A model generated the notes under the pieces. That model had not been told where the DNA came from. It saw nothing but the letters and a program-made list of their open reading frames with translations, and did not search any database. Position numbers and translations under genes: made by a program. 64,000 nucleotides of DNA, taken from positions 1 through 64,000 of the forward strand of contig MGXU01000007.1 in NCBI GenBank assembly GCA_001801815.1, given 5' to 3'. Within the stretch, counting starts at the first letter, position 1. Each line of letters opens with the position of its first letter. Positions 35,540 to 44,791 of the stretch are shown one piece after another. This stretch comes from Gammaproteobacteria bacterium RIFCSPHIGHO2_12_FULL_36_30 (GTDB lineage: Bacteria > Pseudomonadota > Gammaproteobacteria > Coxiellales > Coxiellaceae).

Positions 35540-36664
35540 TTATCCTTGTAATACAGCCAGTGTGTCTCTTGCTGATTTTTCCCATGAAAGTTGATTACTT
35601 ATCGTTTTACTGTAATTTGACAATTTTAAATAATCACTTTCACTATTAATAACAGAAATAATTTTTTCAGATAGCGCTGCAAAATCATATGGCTGAAAAA
35701 AAATACCATTTTCGCCAAGTAATTCTCGATTGCTTGGTATATTTGCAGCAATAACAGGCAAACCATAATACATTGCTTCAATTAAAGTAAAACCAATCGA
35801 TTCGCATAAAGAAGGGAAGACAAATAAATCTAATGTTGAATACAAATCGCGAAGCTTTGTTTCAGATGACTCGCCGTAATTTTCAATTACATCGCCAACA
35901 TTATATTTTTCAATCATCGATTTAATATGTTGAAATGGCGCATGGTTTGTATTGAGTGTTAAAACTAATTTAAAATCTATTTTTTTTGACTTCAAATTTG
36001 CTGCGGCTTTCAATAAAACTCCAAAATTTTTTTGCACGCCGTATTTTGTAATATAACCAATTCGCCAAGTTTTGTTTTGCGGATAATGTTTCGGTTCGCA
36101 ATGTCCTTCAGCCAATCCTGTTCCTGGCAGAATAACCGCCATTTTATTTTTCTCAATTTTTAATTGAGAAATAATTTCATCAGCTAATGCTTTTGTTGGT
36201 GCAGTAACAATATCCGCTTTCTCTATCGATGAAAAAACCCATTTTTTTCGTATTTCCCAAGCAATTTTTTGACGAAGTGAAGTATTGTATTTGAAGTGTA
36301 GCGAAATAAATTCTTTTGAAAAATAACCAGCATGCAGGATTGATAAAAAAGTTTTGCAACGTAATTTTCTAAATGGCAATGTATTTATTTGAGAATATAT
36401 GCAATCAATATTCATTTTTTTAATTAGTTTTGGTAAGTAAATCTCATTCCAAAAAAGTAAATGTAATGAACTTTTTTTAATCCAAGGAAAAGTTAATACC
36501 GTAACATGATTGTTAGTATTAATTTTATCGCGCAATAATTCATCTATCACTACAATCCAATGGATGGTATTATCTTGCTGTATCATTTCATTAAATGTAC
36601 GCGTAAAAACAACAAGTCCACCACCTTCTTTAATTGTAATTGCATTAATTAATACATTTTTCAT
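35540..36664 (-). CDS. Glycosyltransferase family 4 protein
   Basis: 374 residues, GT-B fold. The N-terminus has the EGGGLVVFTR loop, and the C-terminal half has GYITKYGVQKNFGVLLKA and FPSLCESIGFTLIEAMYYG with the EX7E pair. It probably transfers a hexose-type sugar in glycan assembly. It overlaps the 3' end of the upstream SDR by 20 bases and is followed after two bases by the WaaE-like gene, so these three genes are one transcription unit. Confidence 0.88.
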   Translation of the reverse strand: MKNVLINAITIKEGGGLVVFTRTFNEMIQQDNTIHWIVVIDELLRDKINTNNHVTVLTFPWIKKSSLHLLFWNEIYLPKLIKKMNIDCIYSQINTLPFRKLRCKTFLSILHAGYFSKEFISLHFKYNTSLRQKIAWEIRKKWVFSSIEKADIVTAPTKALADEIISQLKIEKNKMAVILPGTGLAEGHCEPKHYPQNKTWRIGYITKYGVQKNFGVLLKAAANLKSKKIDFKLVLTLNTNHAPFQHIKSMIEKYNVGDVIENYGESSETKLRDLYSTLDLFVFPSLCESIGFTLIEAMYYGLPVIAANIPSNRELLGENGIFFQPYDFAALSEKIISVINSESDYLKLSNYSKTISNQLSWEKSARDTLAVLQG

Positions 36665-37586
36665 GTGCGCACTCTATATTTTTAAGCAAATTATTCATCT
36701 CGCCTATACTCATTCTTTCAGCATCAAAACTATTGAGCTCTTTATCAAGTGAATCATTCATTGTGTTTTTTTCTCTTTGAATCAATACATATTCATTCTG
36801 AATTTTAGTAAATGGTATTTCGTCTACGCTAATCAACGTTTCGTTTAGTCGTTCCCCTGCTCTTTTGCCAATAATTTCAATATTATTAGAAATGCATGAC
36901 GCAAGATCAAACATATTCACCGCTTTTACTTTTTTGATTACAATACCAGTATCCAAATGATTTTCAGATTGTTCGATTGCTTTTTGTATTAAATTTGCAG
37001 CATCTTTTGGCAGAAACATAAAACGATTCATTTTCGGATCTGTTATCTTTAACGTTTTATTTTCACTTTTTAAATCTAACCATCGTGAAATAACTGAACC
37101 ATAACTTCCAGCAACATTACAAAACCGACAAATAATAAATTTATTTTTTTCATCATTCGCTTCCAGAAAAAGATGTTCCATTAAATTTTTAGTATGCCCA
37201 TAAATACTGTTGCTTAAACATGCTTTATCACTGCTAATGCCAATAGTGATTGGAACATTAACGATGCGCGCCGCATCAATGATATTCATACTACCAAGCA
37301 CATTTATTTTAATTGCAAGCGATGGTTGCTTTTCAGCAATATCAATATATTTTAATGCAGCAGCATGAATTACAATATCGGGTCTTATTGTTGAAAATGT
37401 ATTTATTAATTCTTCTTTATTTTCGATAGACCCAGTTATCAACTTTACTGCTGGAAATGTAGCTTGTAGTGTGGCTTGTTTTTCTTTATTTCTATCGTAA
37501 CTTATAAAAGAATATCGATCATAAAATGTATTAATAAAAGCTCTGCCAACTGTTCCTGATCCACCGGTGATTAAAACTTTTTTCAT
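36645..37586 (-). CDS. CapD/FlaA1-like NDP-sugar SDR (short form)
   Basis: A 313-residue extended SDR. It has the TGGSGTVG dinucleotide motif, Asp in YDRNKEK, a SSDKACLSNSIYGHTK catalytic block (the K-x-YGxxK arrangement with Asp-Lys before it) and the Polysacc_synt_2-like RFCNVAGSYGS stretch. Enzymes of this type are UDP-GlcNAc 4,6-dehydratases/5-epimerases (CapD, PseB). It lacks the membrane half of long CapD proteins. The ATG at 37586 forms an ATGA overlap with the preceding stop, which decides the start. Confidence 0.8.
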   Translation of the reverse strand: MKKVLITGGSGTVGRAFINTFYDRYSFISYDRNKEKQATLQATFPAVKLITGSIENKEELINTFSTIRPDIVIHAAALKYIDIAEKQPSLAIKINVLGSMNIIDAARIVNVPITIGISSDKACLSNSIYGHTKNLMEHLFLEANDEKNKFIICRFCNVAGSYGSVISRWLDLKSENKTLKITDPKMNRFMFLPKDAANLIQKAIEQSENHLDTGIVIKKVKAVNMFDLASCISNNIEIIGKRAGERLNETLISVDEIPFTKIQNEYVLIQREKNTMNDSLDKELNSFDAERMSIGEMNNLLKNIECAHEKCIN

Positions 37587-38380
37587 ATATATCTTTTTAT
37601 GCGTTGAATTATTCCTAAAAAATCCCATTTTCCAATAATAATATTTTCAAAATCTTCTAAAGTATAATCGTTTTGTATGTTTAATCTAGGTAATGCAAAA
37701 TGATTGTTATTTTTACTTAGCACAGCGTGATGTGCTGCAGCTGCATAATGATATCCTGTTTGTGCCACATAGCGCTGCACTTTTCTTGAATATTTTCCAA
37801 ACGTATAAGCAAAATGAGCGCATTTTTTTTGTAATTTTTCTTCAATAGTAGTTTTTGATCGTACTAATTCTGATTGAACGTTATCATCAGGGTATTTTGT
37901 TAAATCAATATGATCAACGCCATGCGATCCAATTTCCCAACCTGATGTATCTAATGTTTTTACTTCATCCCACGTTAAAAATGATTCGCTTGGATAATGT
38001 CCTAAATCTGGTCGAGATAATTTTCGTTCTTTCTCACCGATCCAACCAGTATTGATGTAGACAGTTGCTGTTGCATTTTCTGCTTGTAAAATAGGCAAAA
38101 CAATATCATGCAAACATGAATACCCATCATCAAAAGTAAGCGCAACTCGGATAATATTTTTTTTTGTAGTATTGGTTAATAGCTCTGTTAATGAAATTAT
38201 TTCCGCATTTTTTTTTAACCACTGAATTTGTTTTTTAAAATTTTCTTCAGAAATTGCCCATGGGCCATTGCCTACTGAGTGATAAATTAAAATTATTTTT
38301 CGGGGGTTATTTTTTTTTGAAAAAACTGGGTAAAATTTTGCGATTTTTCGTTTCCAATGTATGGAATTCACGCAAGACAT
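37583..38380 (-). CDS. Polysaccharide deacetylase (NodB-domain)
   Basis: 265 residues with the carbohydrate esterase 4 signatures: TFDDG near residue 108 (metal and base Asp), HSVG...H-type loop and SHGVDHIDL near residue 150 (metal His pair), plus a RLN near the C-terminus. Removes N- or O-acetyl groups from a glycan; no signal peptide, so action on a lipid-linked precursor in the cytoplasm is possible. It lies in the SDR-GT4-GT2 unit, with an ATGA overlap at its 3' end. A GTG at 38371 would give a better ribosome-site spacing. Confidence 0.85.
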   Translation of the reverse strand: MSCVNSIHWKRKIAKFYPVFSKKNNPRKIILIYHSVGNGPWAISEENFKKQIQWLKKNAEIISLTELLTNTTKKNIIRVALTFDDGYSCLHDIVLPILQAENATATVYINTGWIGEKERKLSRPDLGHYPSESFLTWDEVKTLDTSGWEIGSHGVDHIDLTKYPDDNVQSELVRSKTTIEEKLQKKCAHFAYTFGKYSRKVQRYVAQTGYHYAAAAHHAVLSKNNNHFALPRLNIQNDYTLEDFENIIIGKWDFLGIIQRIKRYI

Positions 38381-38426
38381 CCTTATTTTATATAGTATTG
38401 ACTACTCTGTGTGTGATATATACTTC

Positions 38427-39668
38427 TCAATGATGTTTAAATTTACTTTTCAGGTAGATCATGCCGTATATCACCCCCACTAACGTCCAGAAGTAAATAA
38501 ATTCTTGTCCCGCTGATGAATCCCATGAATCTTCCGCAATGGATTGAAGCAATATTCCAATAATTGCCCCTAGTGTAATACCCATCGCAACTTTATCAGA
38601 CCCATTCAAGCGAAGATAAAATGGAATTATGTACCAAAAAAATGAAATTAAAATTGCTGCATAGAAGCATAAACCAACCAATCCTGTTTCTTCCACTATA
38701 GCGAATTGTGCGTTCCCCTTTTCTCTGCTTACATCACTAGGCTTATATTGATCATTAGAACTAGTTTTTCCAATAGAGACAAAAAATCCACCACCTATCA
38801 ACCCGCCCTTTTTTGCCTGTTCGTAAGATTTGTGCCAAACCATCTCTCTAGATTGCAGTAAGGAGTTAGCAGTATGGCTAATCTTGGTGCTGTGGTGTTT
38901 AAAAATATGCTTAAATGCAATAGATTCTAAATAGCTCGTTGGCATCATGATGAGCAAGAGTGAAATAAAGAAAAATGCAGATAGACCGATAATAATTTTC
39001 TTTGATAATGACAAACTGATAAAGAAAAAATACGCACTGCATAAGAAAATAGCTAAGGCGGTGCGTGAGCATGATAATAGTAAAAAATGAATTGCTATGA
39101 TTAATATCACTATCCAAATTAAACATCGAAGTTTTTTTTGTCTACCTTGATATATTTTCAATAAAATTAATGGCATCGTCATCGCCACCATAGACCCAAA
39201 TGTGTTTGAATTACCAGATAAACCACCATACAAAGTAAGATGTGTAAGGTTGTTATTGCCAACTTTTCCAGCAATCCCTGATAGCATTACAATCAATAAG
39301 AGTAAAAACAAATAATCTAAGCTTCGTGCATACCCAAATTTTATCACCCATAAACTTCCCGCTGATAGCATGATAATAATATTAAAGGCAAATACGACAC
39401 TTTTTGAGAAAGACAACAGCGGCATTTCTGACCAGGCTGTTGTTGATACACACCAAGCAAAATAAAACAAAAGTAGTGCTACATGTCGATGATTTATATG
39501 TATCAAACACTTTCTATTCAAGAATAGGTACAAAAATAAAAGACAATCAAACACCCAACGCAATTCAAAACCACCTATTTTACTTAAAAAGATTGTGCTG
39601 ACGCCGATAAAAAAAACTACCGTTAGCGGAAAACAAATTTCAAAAAATGATCTTCTTCGAATATACAC
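38427..39668 (-). CDS. O-antigen ligase / polymerase family (Wzy_C domain) membrane protein
   Basis: 413 residues with about 11 hydrophobic segments and a large periplasmic loop. The Wzy_C hallmark includes AIVEETGLVGLCFY near residue 325 following a conserved basic loop. Proteins of this type either ligate O-antigen to lipid A core (WaaL) or polymerise it (Wzy); sequence alone does not tell. The start is a GTG with AAGGAT ten bases upstream. It is upstream of the deacetylase on the same strand. Confidence 0.8.
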   Translation of the reverse strand: MYIRRRSFFEICFPLTVVFFIGVSTIFLSKIGGFELRWVFDCLLFLYLFLNRKCLIHINHRHVALLLFYFAWCVSTTAWSEMPLLSFSKSVVFAFNIIIMLSAGSLWVIKFGYARSLDYLFLLLLIVMLSGIAGKVGNNNLTHLTLYGGLSGNSNTFGSMVAMTMPLILLKIYQGRQKKLRCLIWIVILIIAIHFLLLSCSRTALAIFLCSAYFFFISLSLSKKIIIGLSAFFFISLLLIMMPTSYLESIAFKHIFKHHSTKISHTANSLLQSREMVWHKSYEQAKKGGLIGGGFFVSIGKTSSNDQYKPSDVSREKGNAQFAIVEETGLVGLCFYAAILISFFWYIIPFYLRLNGSDKVAMGITLGAIIGILLQSIAEDSWDSSAGQEFIYFWTLVGVIYGMIYLKSKFKHH

Positions 39669-39863
39669 TTTTAAGTGATCCTTGAGTATTTTTCACGTAA
39701 ATAATAAATTGTTATTTCATTCATCATCATTTTTGTGAAGATTGTACTTTATCTATTAGTGAGCTGCCACTTTTGTGTTGACGCAACCCAGAGGCTATGT
39801 AAGCATATCCAACATATTGGCTCGCAATGTTCTACATACAGGAATTAAAGCATCATAAATAGC

Positions 39864-40964
39864 GTGAAACACATTAGATCTAGTAATGATACTATAACCT
39901 CACTACAAGCGTTACGCGCTTGTGCCGCCCTTTTAGTAGTTTTGTATCATATGGGATTGTCTAACTACCAAACAAAAAACGCTTATTTTACGCATTTTTT
40001 TAATTTTGGTTTTTCGGGTGTTGACATTTTTTTTGTGTTAAGCGGATTTATTATTTATTATTCTACGATTAGAAAACCGAACCTGACAGCATTTGAATTT
40101 TTATTACGGCGCTTAATTCGAATTTTTCCAATTTACTGGGTTGCAATTATTGCAACATTGGCCGCATTTTCAATACAAATTTTTTACCCAACCTTATTTA
40201 CTTCGCATCAACTCGTTTATGATGCCGTTAAAACGGGTGGCGCTGCTTTTATTCTTAATTCATTTTTATTACTGCCTTTCGCCCATCCATCACTACTCGC
40301 CGTGTCATGGACGTTGAGTTTTGAAATGCTTTTCTATTTGTTATTTGGCTTGTTTTTTTTTCGTTCCAAAAAGTTGTTCTTGGTGATATTAGTTTTTTGG
40401 GTGTGCGCTTGTTTTTTTGCTTTGCCTATTTATCATATTAACTATTTTTCAAATAGCAGCGGTGCATTTTTACCTGTTTTGAATCCAATCGTTTCCGAAT
40501 TTTTGTTTGGTTGCTTTGTAGCCATACTCGCTGTTAAAAACAATCATGCGTATTCGAAAACAGCGCTAATATTGGGAGTGATCTTTTTTAGCATATCTGT
40601 TATCGCCCACGCTGAAGGGAATGTGTATTCTGAATTTTCTTATGGTTTACCTGCCGCGTTTATTATTTATGGATTTTCAGGCATGCAATTTAATATCCCA
40701 TCATTTTTTACTTACTTGGGCGATGCTTCTTACTCTATCTACATATTTCATGTTCCAATGTTGTCATTCTTAGGAAAAAGCACTTTTTTATTCGAAAAAA
40801 TTGGAAACACTTCTGCTTCGATACTTATTTTGATCGCCATCGTATTAATTTCTTGTTTAATTCATAGCTACATTGAGAATCCATTGTTAAAATTTTTTAG
40901 AAAAAAGCTGCTACCCTATAAGGAAAAGAAAGTAATAGAAATTGCCGAGCTATCTCCCACTTGA
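39864..40964 (+). CDS. Acyltransferase 3 family membrane protein (OafA-like)
   Basis: 366 residues with about ten membrane helices. It starts with the acyltransferase 3 signature LQALRACAALLVVLYHM (the Arg and His pair), then DIFFVLSGFIIYYS and RRLIRIFPIYW. These O-acetylate sugar residues of exported glycans using cytosolic acetyl-CoA. The translation start is a GTG with no good ribosome site, so it is less certain. It is plus strand, flanked by minus-strand glycan genes, with only five bases to the next convergent stop. Confidence 0.85.
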   Translation: MKHIRSSNDTITSLQALRACAALLVVLYHMGLSNYQTKNAYFTHFFNFGFSGVDIFFVLSGFIIYYSTIRKPNLTAFEFLLRRLIRIFPIYWVAIIATLAAFSIQIFYPTLFTSHQLVYDAVKTGGAAFILNSFLLLPFAHPSLLAVSWTLSFEMLFYLLFGLFFFRSKKLFLVILVFWVCACFFALPIYHINYFSNSSGAFLPVLNPIVSEFLFGCFVAILAVKNNHAYSKTALILGVIFFSISVIAHAEGNVYSEFSYGLPAAFIIYGFSGMQFNIPSFFTYLGDASYSIYIFHVPMLSFLGKSTFLFEKIGNTSASILILIAIVLISCLIHSYIENPLLKFFRKKLLPYKEKKVIEIAELSPT

Positions 40965-40969
40965 TAAAG

Positions 40970-42124
40970 TTAAATTACAGATTTTCCATGATATGCAGAT
41001 AACAATTTCTCCGCATGTTTTTCCCAAGTGAAATGACTTAATACATATTCTTTGCCCGCACTCGCAATTTCTCGCATGTTGTCACACTGTGTTATTATTA
41101 CCTGAAGTACCATTTTTAAATTGTTTATATCTTGTGGTCTCACTAAAAATCCTGTTTTGTAATCTCGAATAAATGCTTGTGCCCCTTGTCCTTTAACGCC
41201 AATCGTCAATAAACCATGCGCCATTGCTTCTACATAAGCAATACCAAATGCTTCTCGATATGAAGGCAAGCAGAATATATCCGATTTTTCCAAGTTTGCA
41301 TAAACTTTATCATGCGGACAATTTCCCTTGAATATCACTTGATTATCTAAACGAAGTTGATTTACCAGTTTTTCTAAATATTTTTTTTGATCTCCATCGC
41401 CAATAATTGTATACGACCAATTTTCTATACCTTGATTTTTTAACAAAGCTAATGCTTGTATTGTTAAATCAATTCCTTTTCCTTCATGTAAATTGCTGAC
41501 GCTAATTATGCGGATAGATTTATTTTTTTCAAAGGATTTTTTAGTCATCGAACCTGTTGGTAATTGAAATCCATTATGAATAACGCAGCTATGTTGGTTA
41601 TTTTTCATGATATTTGAAAAATGCTTTTGCAAAGGTTCGCCAACATAAATAATTTTATTTGCTTCGCCCAACATTTTTCGAAACATTTTTCCTGAGTTGC
41701 TTTTCCAAGCCCTTGGACACATGTCAATACCATGAATAGTTACAACCGCAGGAATATTTAATTTTTTTGATGCGTTTACAGCAGCTAATCCGCAAATTTC
41801 ACCGTGAGCGTGAATAATGTCAAATTGATGCAACTGATGCAATTTTTTAATTACAGGTACAATTGTTTTAATGTAAGAAAAATTTGAAAAGCTACGCATG
41901 TAATGCCGTGGAATTGAAAGATAACGTACATTTTTTATTTCAACAGGAAATTGCTCAAGATCGATTGATTTTGTAAAAAATGGTTTCCAAGTTTGTGTAT
42001 TTAATACGATAGATTCAACACCAATTTTCTGTAATGCTTCTAGCGGATGCCATAAATATAAATTTCGATTTGCATTTAAAGAAAGTGGGAAATCTGAGGT
42101 AATCCACAATATTTTTAAACTCAC
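40970..42124 (-). CDS. Glycosyltransferase family 4 protein
   Basis: 384-residue GT-B protein: N-terminal ITSDFPLSLN acceptor side, Rossmann motif SVSNLHEGKGIDL near residue 195 and the C-terminal LPSYREAFGIAYVEAMAHG block with the EX7E pair. Probably builds a sugar onto the lipid carrier. The start is a GTG overlapping the stop of the FemAB-like gene (GTGA), supported by AGGAAAAT upstream. It is the last gene of the 22-kb minus-strand array. Confidence 0.9.
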   Translation of the reverse strand: MSLKILWITSDFPLSLNANRNLYLWHPLEALQKIGVESIVLNTQTWKPFFTKSIDLEQFPVEIKNVRYLSIPRHYMRSFSNFSYIKTIVPVIKKLHQLHQFDIIHAHGEICGLAAVNASKKLNIPAVVTIHGIDMCPRAWKSNSGKMFRKMLGEANKIIYVGEPLQKHFSNIMKNNQHSCVIHNGFQLPTGSMTKKSFEKNKSIRIISVSNLHEGKGIDLTIQALALLKNQGIENWSYTIIGDGDQKKYLEKLVNQLRLDNQVIFKGNCPHDKVYANLEKSDIFCLPSYREAFGIAYVEAMAHGLLTIGVKGQGAQAFIRDYKTGFLVRPQDINNLKMVLQVIITQCDNMREIASAGKEYVLSHFTWEKHAEKLLSAYHGKSVI

Positions 42125-43068
42125 ACAATTTTCCTAGAGATCAGTTTTGATAAAATTTTTCCACGCAGATTGAAAGTAAAGATCTCAGCATTTCGCAAAA
42201 AGATAATGTCACCCCCCATCTTTTTTTTAAATGCAGCAACACCCGGATTTTTTATTTCATCAATACCCTCTAAATCATATCGAGCGCAGTTTTTTTCGCA
42301 TGCCCATTCAATCACAGCCCACTGTAAGTATTCGCTTAATCGATATTTAGAATATTTTCTATTCATCGCGCCAAACATGTAATGACAATTTTTTCCAATA
42401 CGTACGATAAATACACCAGCCGCTATTATATTATCTATCTTTACCAAAAATAATTTTGCTTCGGCGCCATTTTTATCACTATGTTCTAATAAGTAGTGTA
42501 AAAAACTTTGTTTATACTGAAATTGAAATTTTTTACTACTCCCAATAGACATACATAAGTAATAAAATTGAGAAATGTCTTGGTTTTCAGTGGCAATAAT
42601 AGTTTGAACACCAGAGCGTTGTGCGCTTCGCACACCATAACGCCATTGCTTATCTAAAGCTGCCCATAGTTTTTCTTTTCCCTGCTGAAGATCAATCCAA
42701 ATTGTTTTTCGTAACTCTGATGCTTCGTTGATGTGAATTGATTCCCAAGGCGAAGAAATGCAAAGTGAATTATTGCTTTTTTTTAATTGATTTAAAAAAT
42801 CACTTTCAATATTTTTCCAATCAACATCAAGTGATAACGCTGGCCCTTGTGGAATCCACCCTACTTTTAAAAATGATCTTAATCCCCTGTTTTCAACTCG
42901 CATTAATGCTAGCAATTTGTCTTCATTGTAAAGTGCTAAACGTTGATCGGTAATGCCATAAATTTCATGCTTAGCATTACCCCATAATGCAGATTGCAAA
43001 GGGTGACCACCAATAGAAGCTAGTAATGCATCCCATTCGTGTGGAGTATGATTAGATACCCAGCGCAT
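42121..43068 (-). CDS. FemAB/GNAT-like peptidyl or acyl transferase
   Basis: 315 residues with two GNAT-like folds: an N-terminal part (HPLQSALWGNAKHEIYG) and a C-terminal block with VFIVRIGKNCHYMFGA and KYSKYRLSEYLQWAVIEWA, ending in FKKKMGG. This layout is found in FemABX and in FemAB-like proteins of exopolysaccharide loci, where they are thought to attach an amino acid or acyl group. The exact substrate is unknown. The ATG at 43068 overlaps the preceding stop by one base. Confidence 0.75.
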   Translation of the reverse strand: MRWVSNHTPHEWDALLASIGGHPLQSALWGNAKHEIYGITDQRLALYNEDKLLALMRVENRGLRSFLKVGWIPQGPALSLDVDWKNIESDFLNQLKKSNNSLCISSPWESIHINEASELRKTIWIDLQQGKEKLWAALDKQWRYGVRSAQRSGVQTIIATENQDISQFYYLCMSIGSSKKFQFQYKQSFLHYLLEHSDKNGAEAKLFLVKIDNIIAAGVFIVRIGKNCHYMFGAMNRKYSKYRLSEYLQWAVIEWACEKNCARYDLEGIDEIKNPGVAAFKKKMGGDIIFLRNAEIFTFNLRGKILSKLISRKIV

Positions 43069-44138
43069 CACATAAATACCTTTTGATAATCATTATTTGC
43101 TTGCGATAAATTATCATGAGAACCCACATCCAACCAATATTCACGTATTGGAAAAGTTGCTACAAATTGATTTTTTTTCACTAACTCAAGTAATAATGTT
43201 GGCATATCGTAAAAGATATTTTTTTCTGGAAAATAATTTAAAACAGCGGGACTTAACACATAAATCCCAGCATTCACAAAATAAGAATGTGTTGGTTTTT
43301 CTTCAATCATAATTAAATTGTGACTGCTAGAGTCAATTTTGATAACACCGTACGGAATAGTATTTTGATATTGTCGTACGCAAACTGTAGCAATTGGATG
43401 GTGTAAATGAAAATGATGAAATTCTAAAATTTGCTCGAAATTTAAATTAGTCATAATATCGGCATTAATGACAAAAAATGGATGCGTTGGTTTTTCAGAT
43501 AATAAGTTTAAACTACCCACCGTACCCATTGGGTGATTTTCTTGTAAATAATGAATATCAACACCCCATTTTTCACCATTTCCAAAGTAATCTTGAATCA
43601 TAGTTGCTTTATAATTTACAGAAAAATAAAAATGATAAAAACCATTGCTAATAAAATTTTCTAACAAAATTTCTAGAATAGGTTTGTTTCCAATTTTAAC
43701 CAATGGTTTTGGATAATCTAATGTGAGTGGATGTAAGCGAGTACCTAAACCACCCGCCATAAAAATAACCCAATTTTCACGTTGTTTCTTCGCGGTTAAA
43801 TGATTCAATGTTTCCAATCCAACCACTTCATTTTTCTCATTTATAATGGGAAAATGTAAAATGCCTAAATTTTGCATTTTCATAAGCAGTTGCTCTTTGC
43901 TTTCAGTTTCACGTGCTGTTTTGGGATTTTTATTCATGATATCGAAAACAGGCACTTCTAAATTTCCGTGTCTTAACAAATGTCTTCTGATATCGCCATC
44001 TGTTACAACGCCTAACAAGTGTTGATTTCCATCCGTTACTAATAAAACACGCAACGCTTCTTTATCTATTTTTTCAATTGCAAACATAACTGTGTCATCT
44101 GGCGATATTAAAACTTGCTTCCATGCACCGTCTGTCAT
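43068..44138 (-). CDS. CBS-domain nucleotidyltransferase, PtmE-like
   Basis: 356 residues: two CBS repeats (residues about 1-125), then a sugar-1-phosphate nucleotidyltransferase (FMAGGLGTRLHPLT near residue 130, with the GGxGTRL-P-K loop and FVINADI). In Campylobacter legionaminic-acid synthesis the CBS-nucleotidyltransferase PtmE makes GDP-glucosamine from glucosamine 1-phosphate, and the gene order here matches that role. CBS domains could bind an adenosyl nucleotide and regulate it. A one-base overlap with the NeuD gene couples them. The substrate sugar is inferred. Confidence 0.85.
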   Translation of the reverse strand: MTDGAWKQVLISPDDTVMFAIEKIDKEALRVLLVTDGNQHLLGVVTDGDIRRHLLRHGNLEVPVFDIMNKNPKTARETESKEQLLMKMQNLGILHFPIINEKNEVVGLETLNHLTAKKQRENWVIFMAGGLGTRLHPLTLDYPKPLVKIGNKPILEILLENFISNGFYHFYFSVNYKATMIQDYFGNGEKWGVDIHYLQENHPMGTVGSLNLLSEKPTHPFFVINADIMTNLNFEQILEFHHFHLHHPIATVCVRQYQNTIPYGVIKIDSSSHNLIMIEEKPTHSYFVNAGIYVLSPAVLNYFPEKNIFYDMPTLLLELVKKNQFVATFPIREYWLDVGSHDNLSQANNDYQKVFM

Positions 44139-44791
44139 TACACTAATTCCAATGTTTGAATTTGTTTCGCTGGCACCCCAGCAACTCGACTATTTTTCGG
44201 CAAATTTTCAACAACTACAGCGCCTGCTGCAATGAGAGAATTTGCACCAACACTAATTCCCTGAATAATAGTAGCGCCCGCACCAATATGACAATTATCT
44301 TCTATCACGACTTCGCCAGATAGCACAGCACCAGGTGCAATATGAACATGATTTCCAATTGCGCAATCATGATCAATAGATGCTGATGTATTAATAATTG
44401 TGTTACATCCTATTCTTGTTCCAGTTAAAACGGTAGTGCGTGCTAATAGTTGCGACCCTTCACCAATAACAACATCAACAGAATAATAACTTGTTGGGTG
44501 AATAACGGTATAAAAATCATAACCCATTTTTTTTAATTTTTTAAATTGTTCGCTGCGTAATGCAGGAATATTGACCGAACCAATACCGTTTGCTAATAAA
44601 ATATTTTTAGCACTATATTTTTTTAATATTATTTCTTGATCAAAAATAGAAAATTCTAGCAATGCAGTACCAATTAATTTTTTATCTATTTCTAAAAATC
44701 CACCAATTTCAATTTTAGAGTTTTGCTGCAAACATTCTAACAACACTTTTGCGTGTCCACCCGCCCCAATAATAAAAATAGGTTTATTCAT
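44138..44791 (-). CDS. NeuD/PglD-type sugar acyltransferase
   Basis: 217 residues: an N-terminal Rossmann-like domain (FIIGAGGHAKVL) and a left-handed beta-helix of hexapeptide repeats with the catalytic His in SIDHDCAIGNHVHIAPGA near residue 137. Closest to the NeuD/PglB/VioB acetyltransferase class. In this gene order it may be the legionaminic-acid N-acetylation step (LegH) or an O-acetyltransferase (NeuD). It is preceded by AGGTGAG and overlaps legI by eight bases. Confidence 0.85.
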   Translation of the reverse strand: MNKPIFIIGAGGHAKVLLECLQQNSKIEIGGFLEIDKKLIGTALLEFSIFDQEIILKKYSAKNILLANGIGSVNIPALRSEQFKKLKKMGYDFYTVIHPTSYYSVDVVIGEGSQLLARTTVLTGTRIGCNTIINTSASIDHDCAIGNHVHIAPGAVLSGEVVIEDNCHIGAGATIIQGISVGANSLIAAGAVVVENLPKNSRVAGVPAKQIQTLELV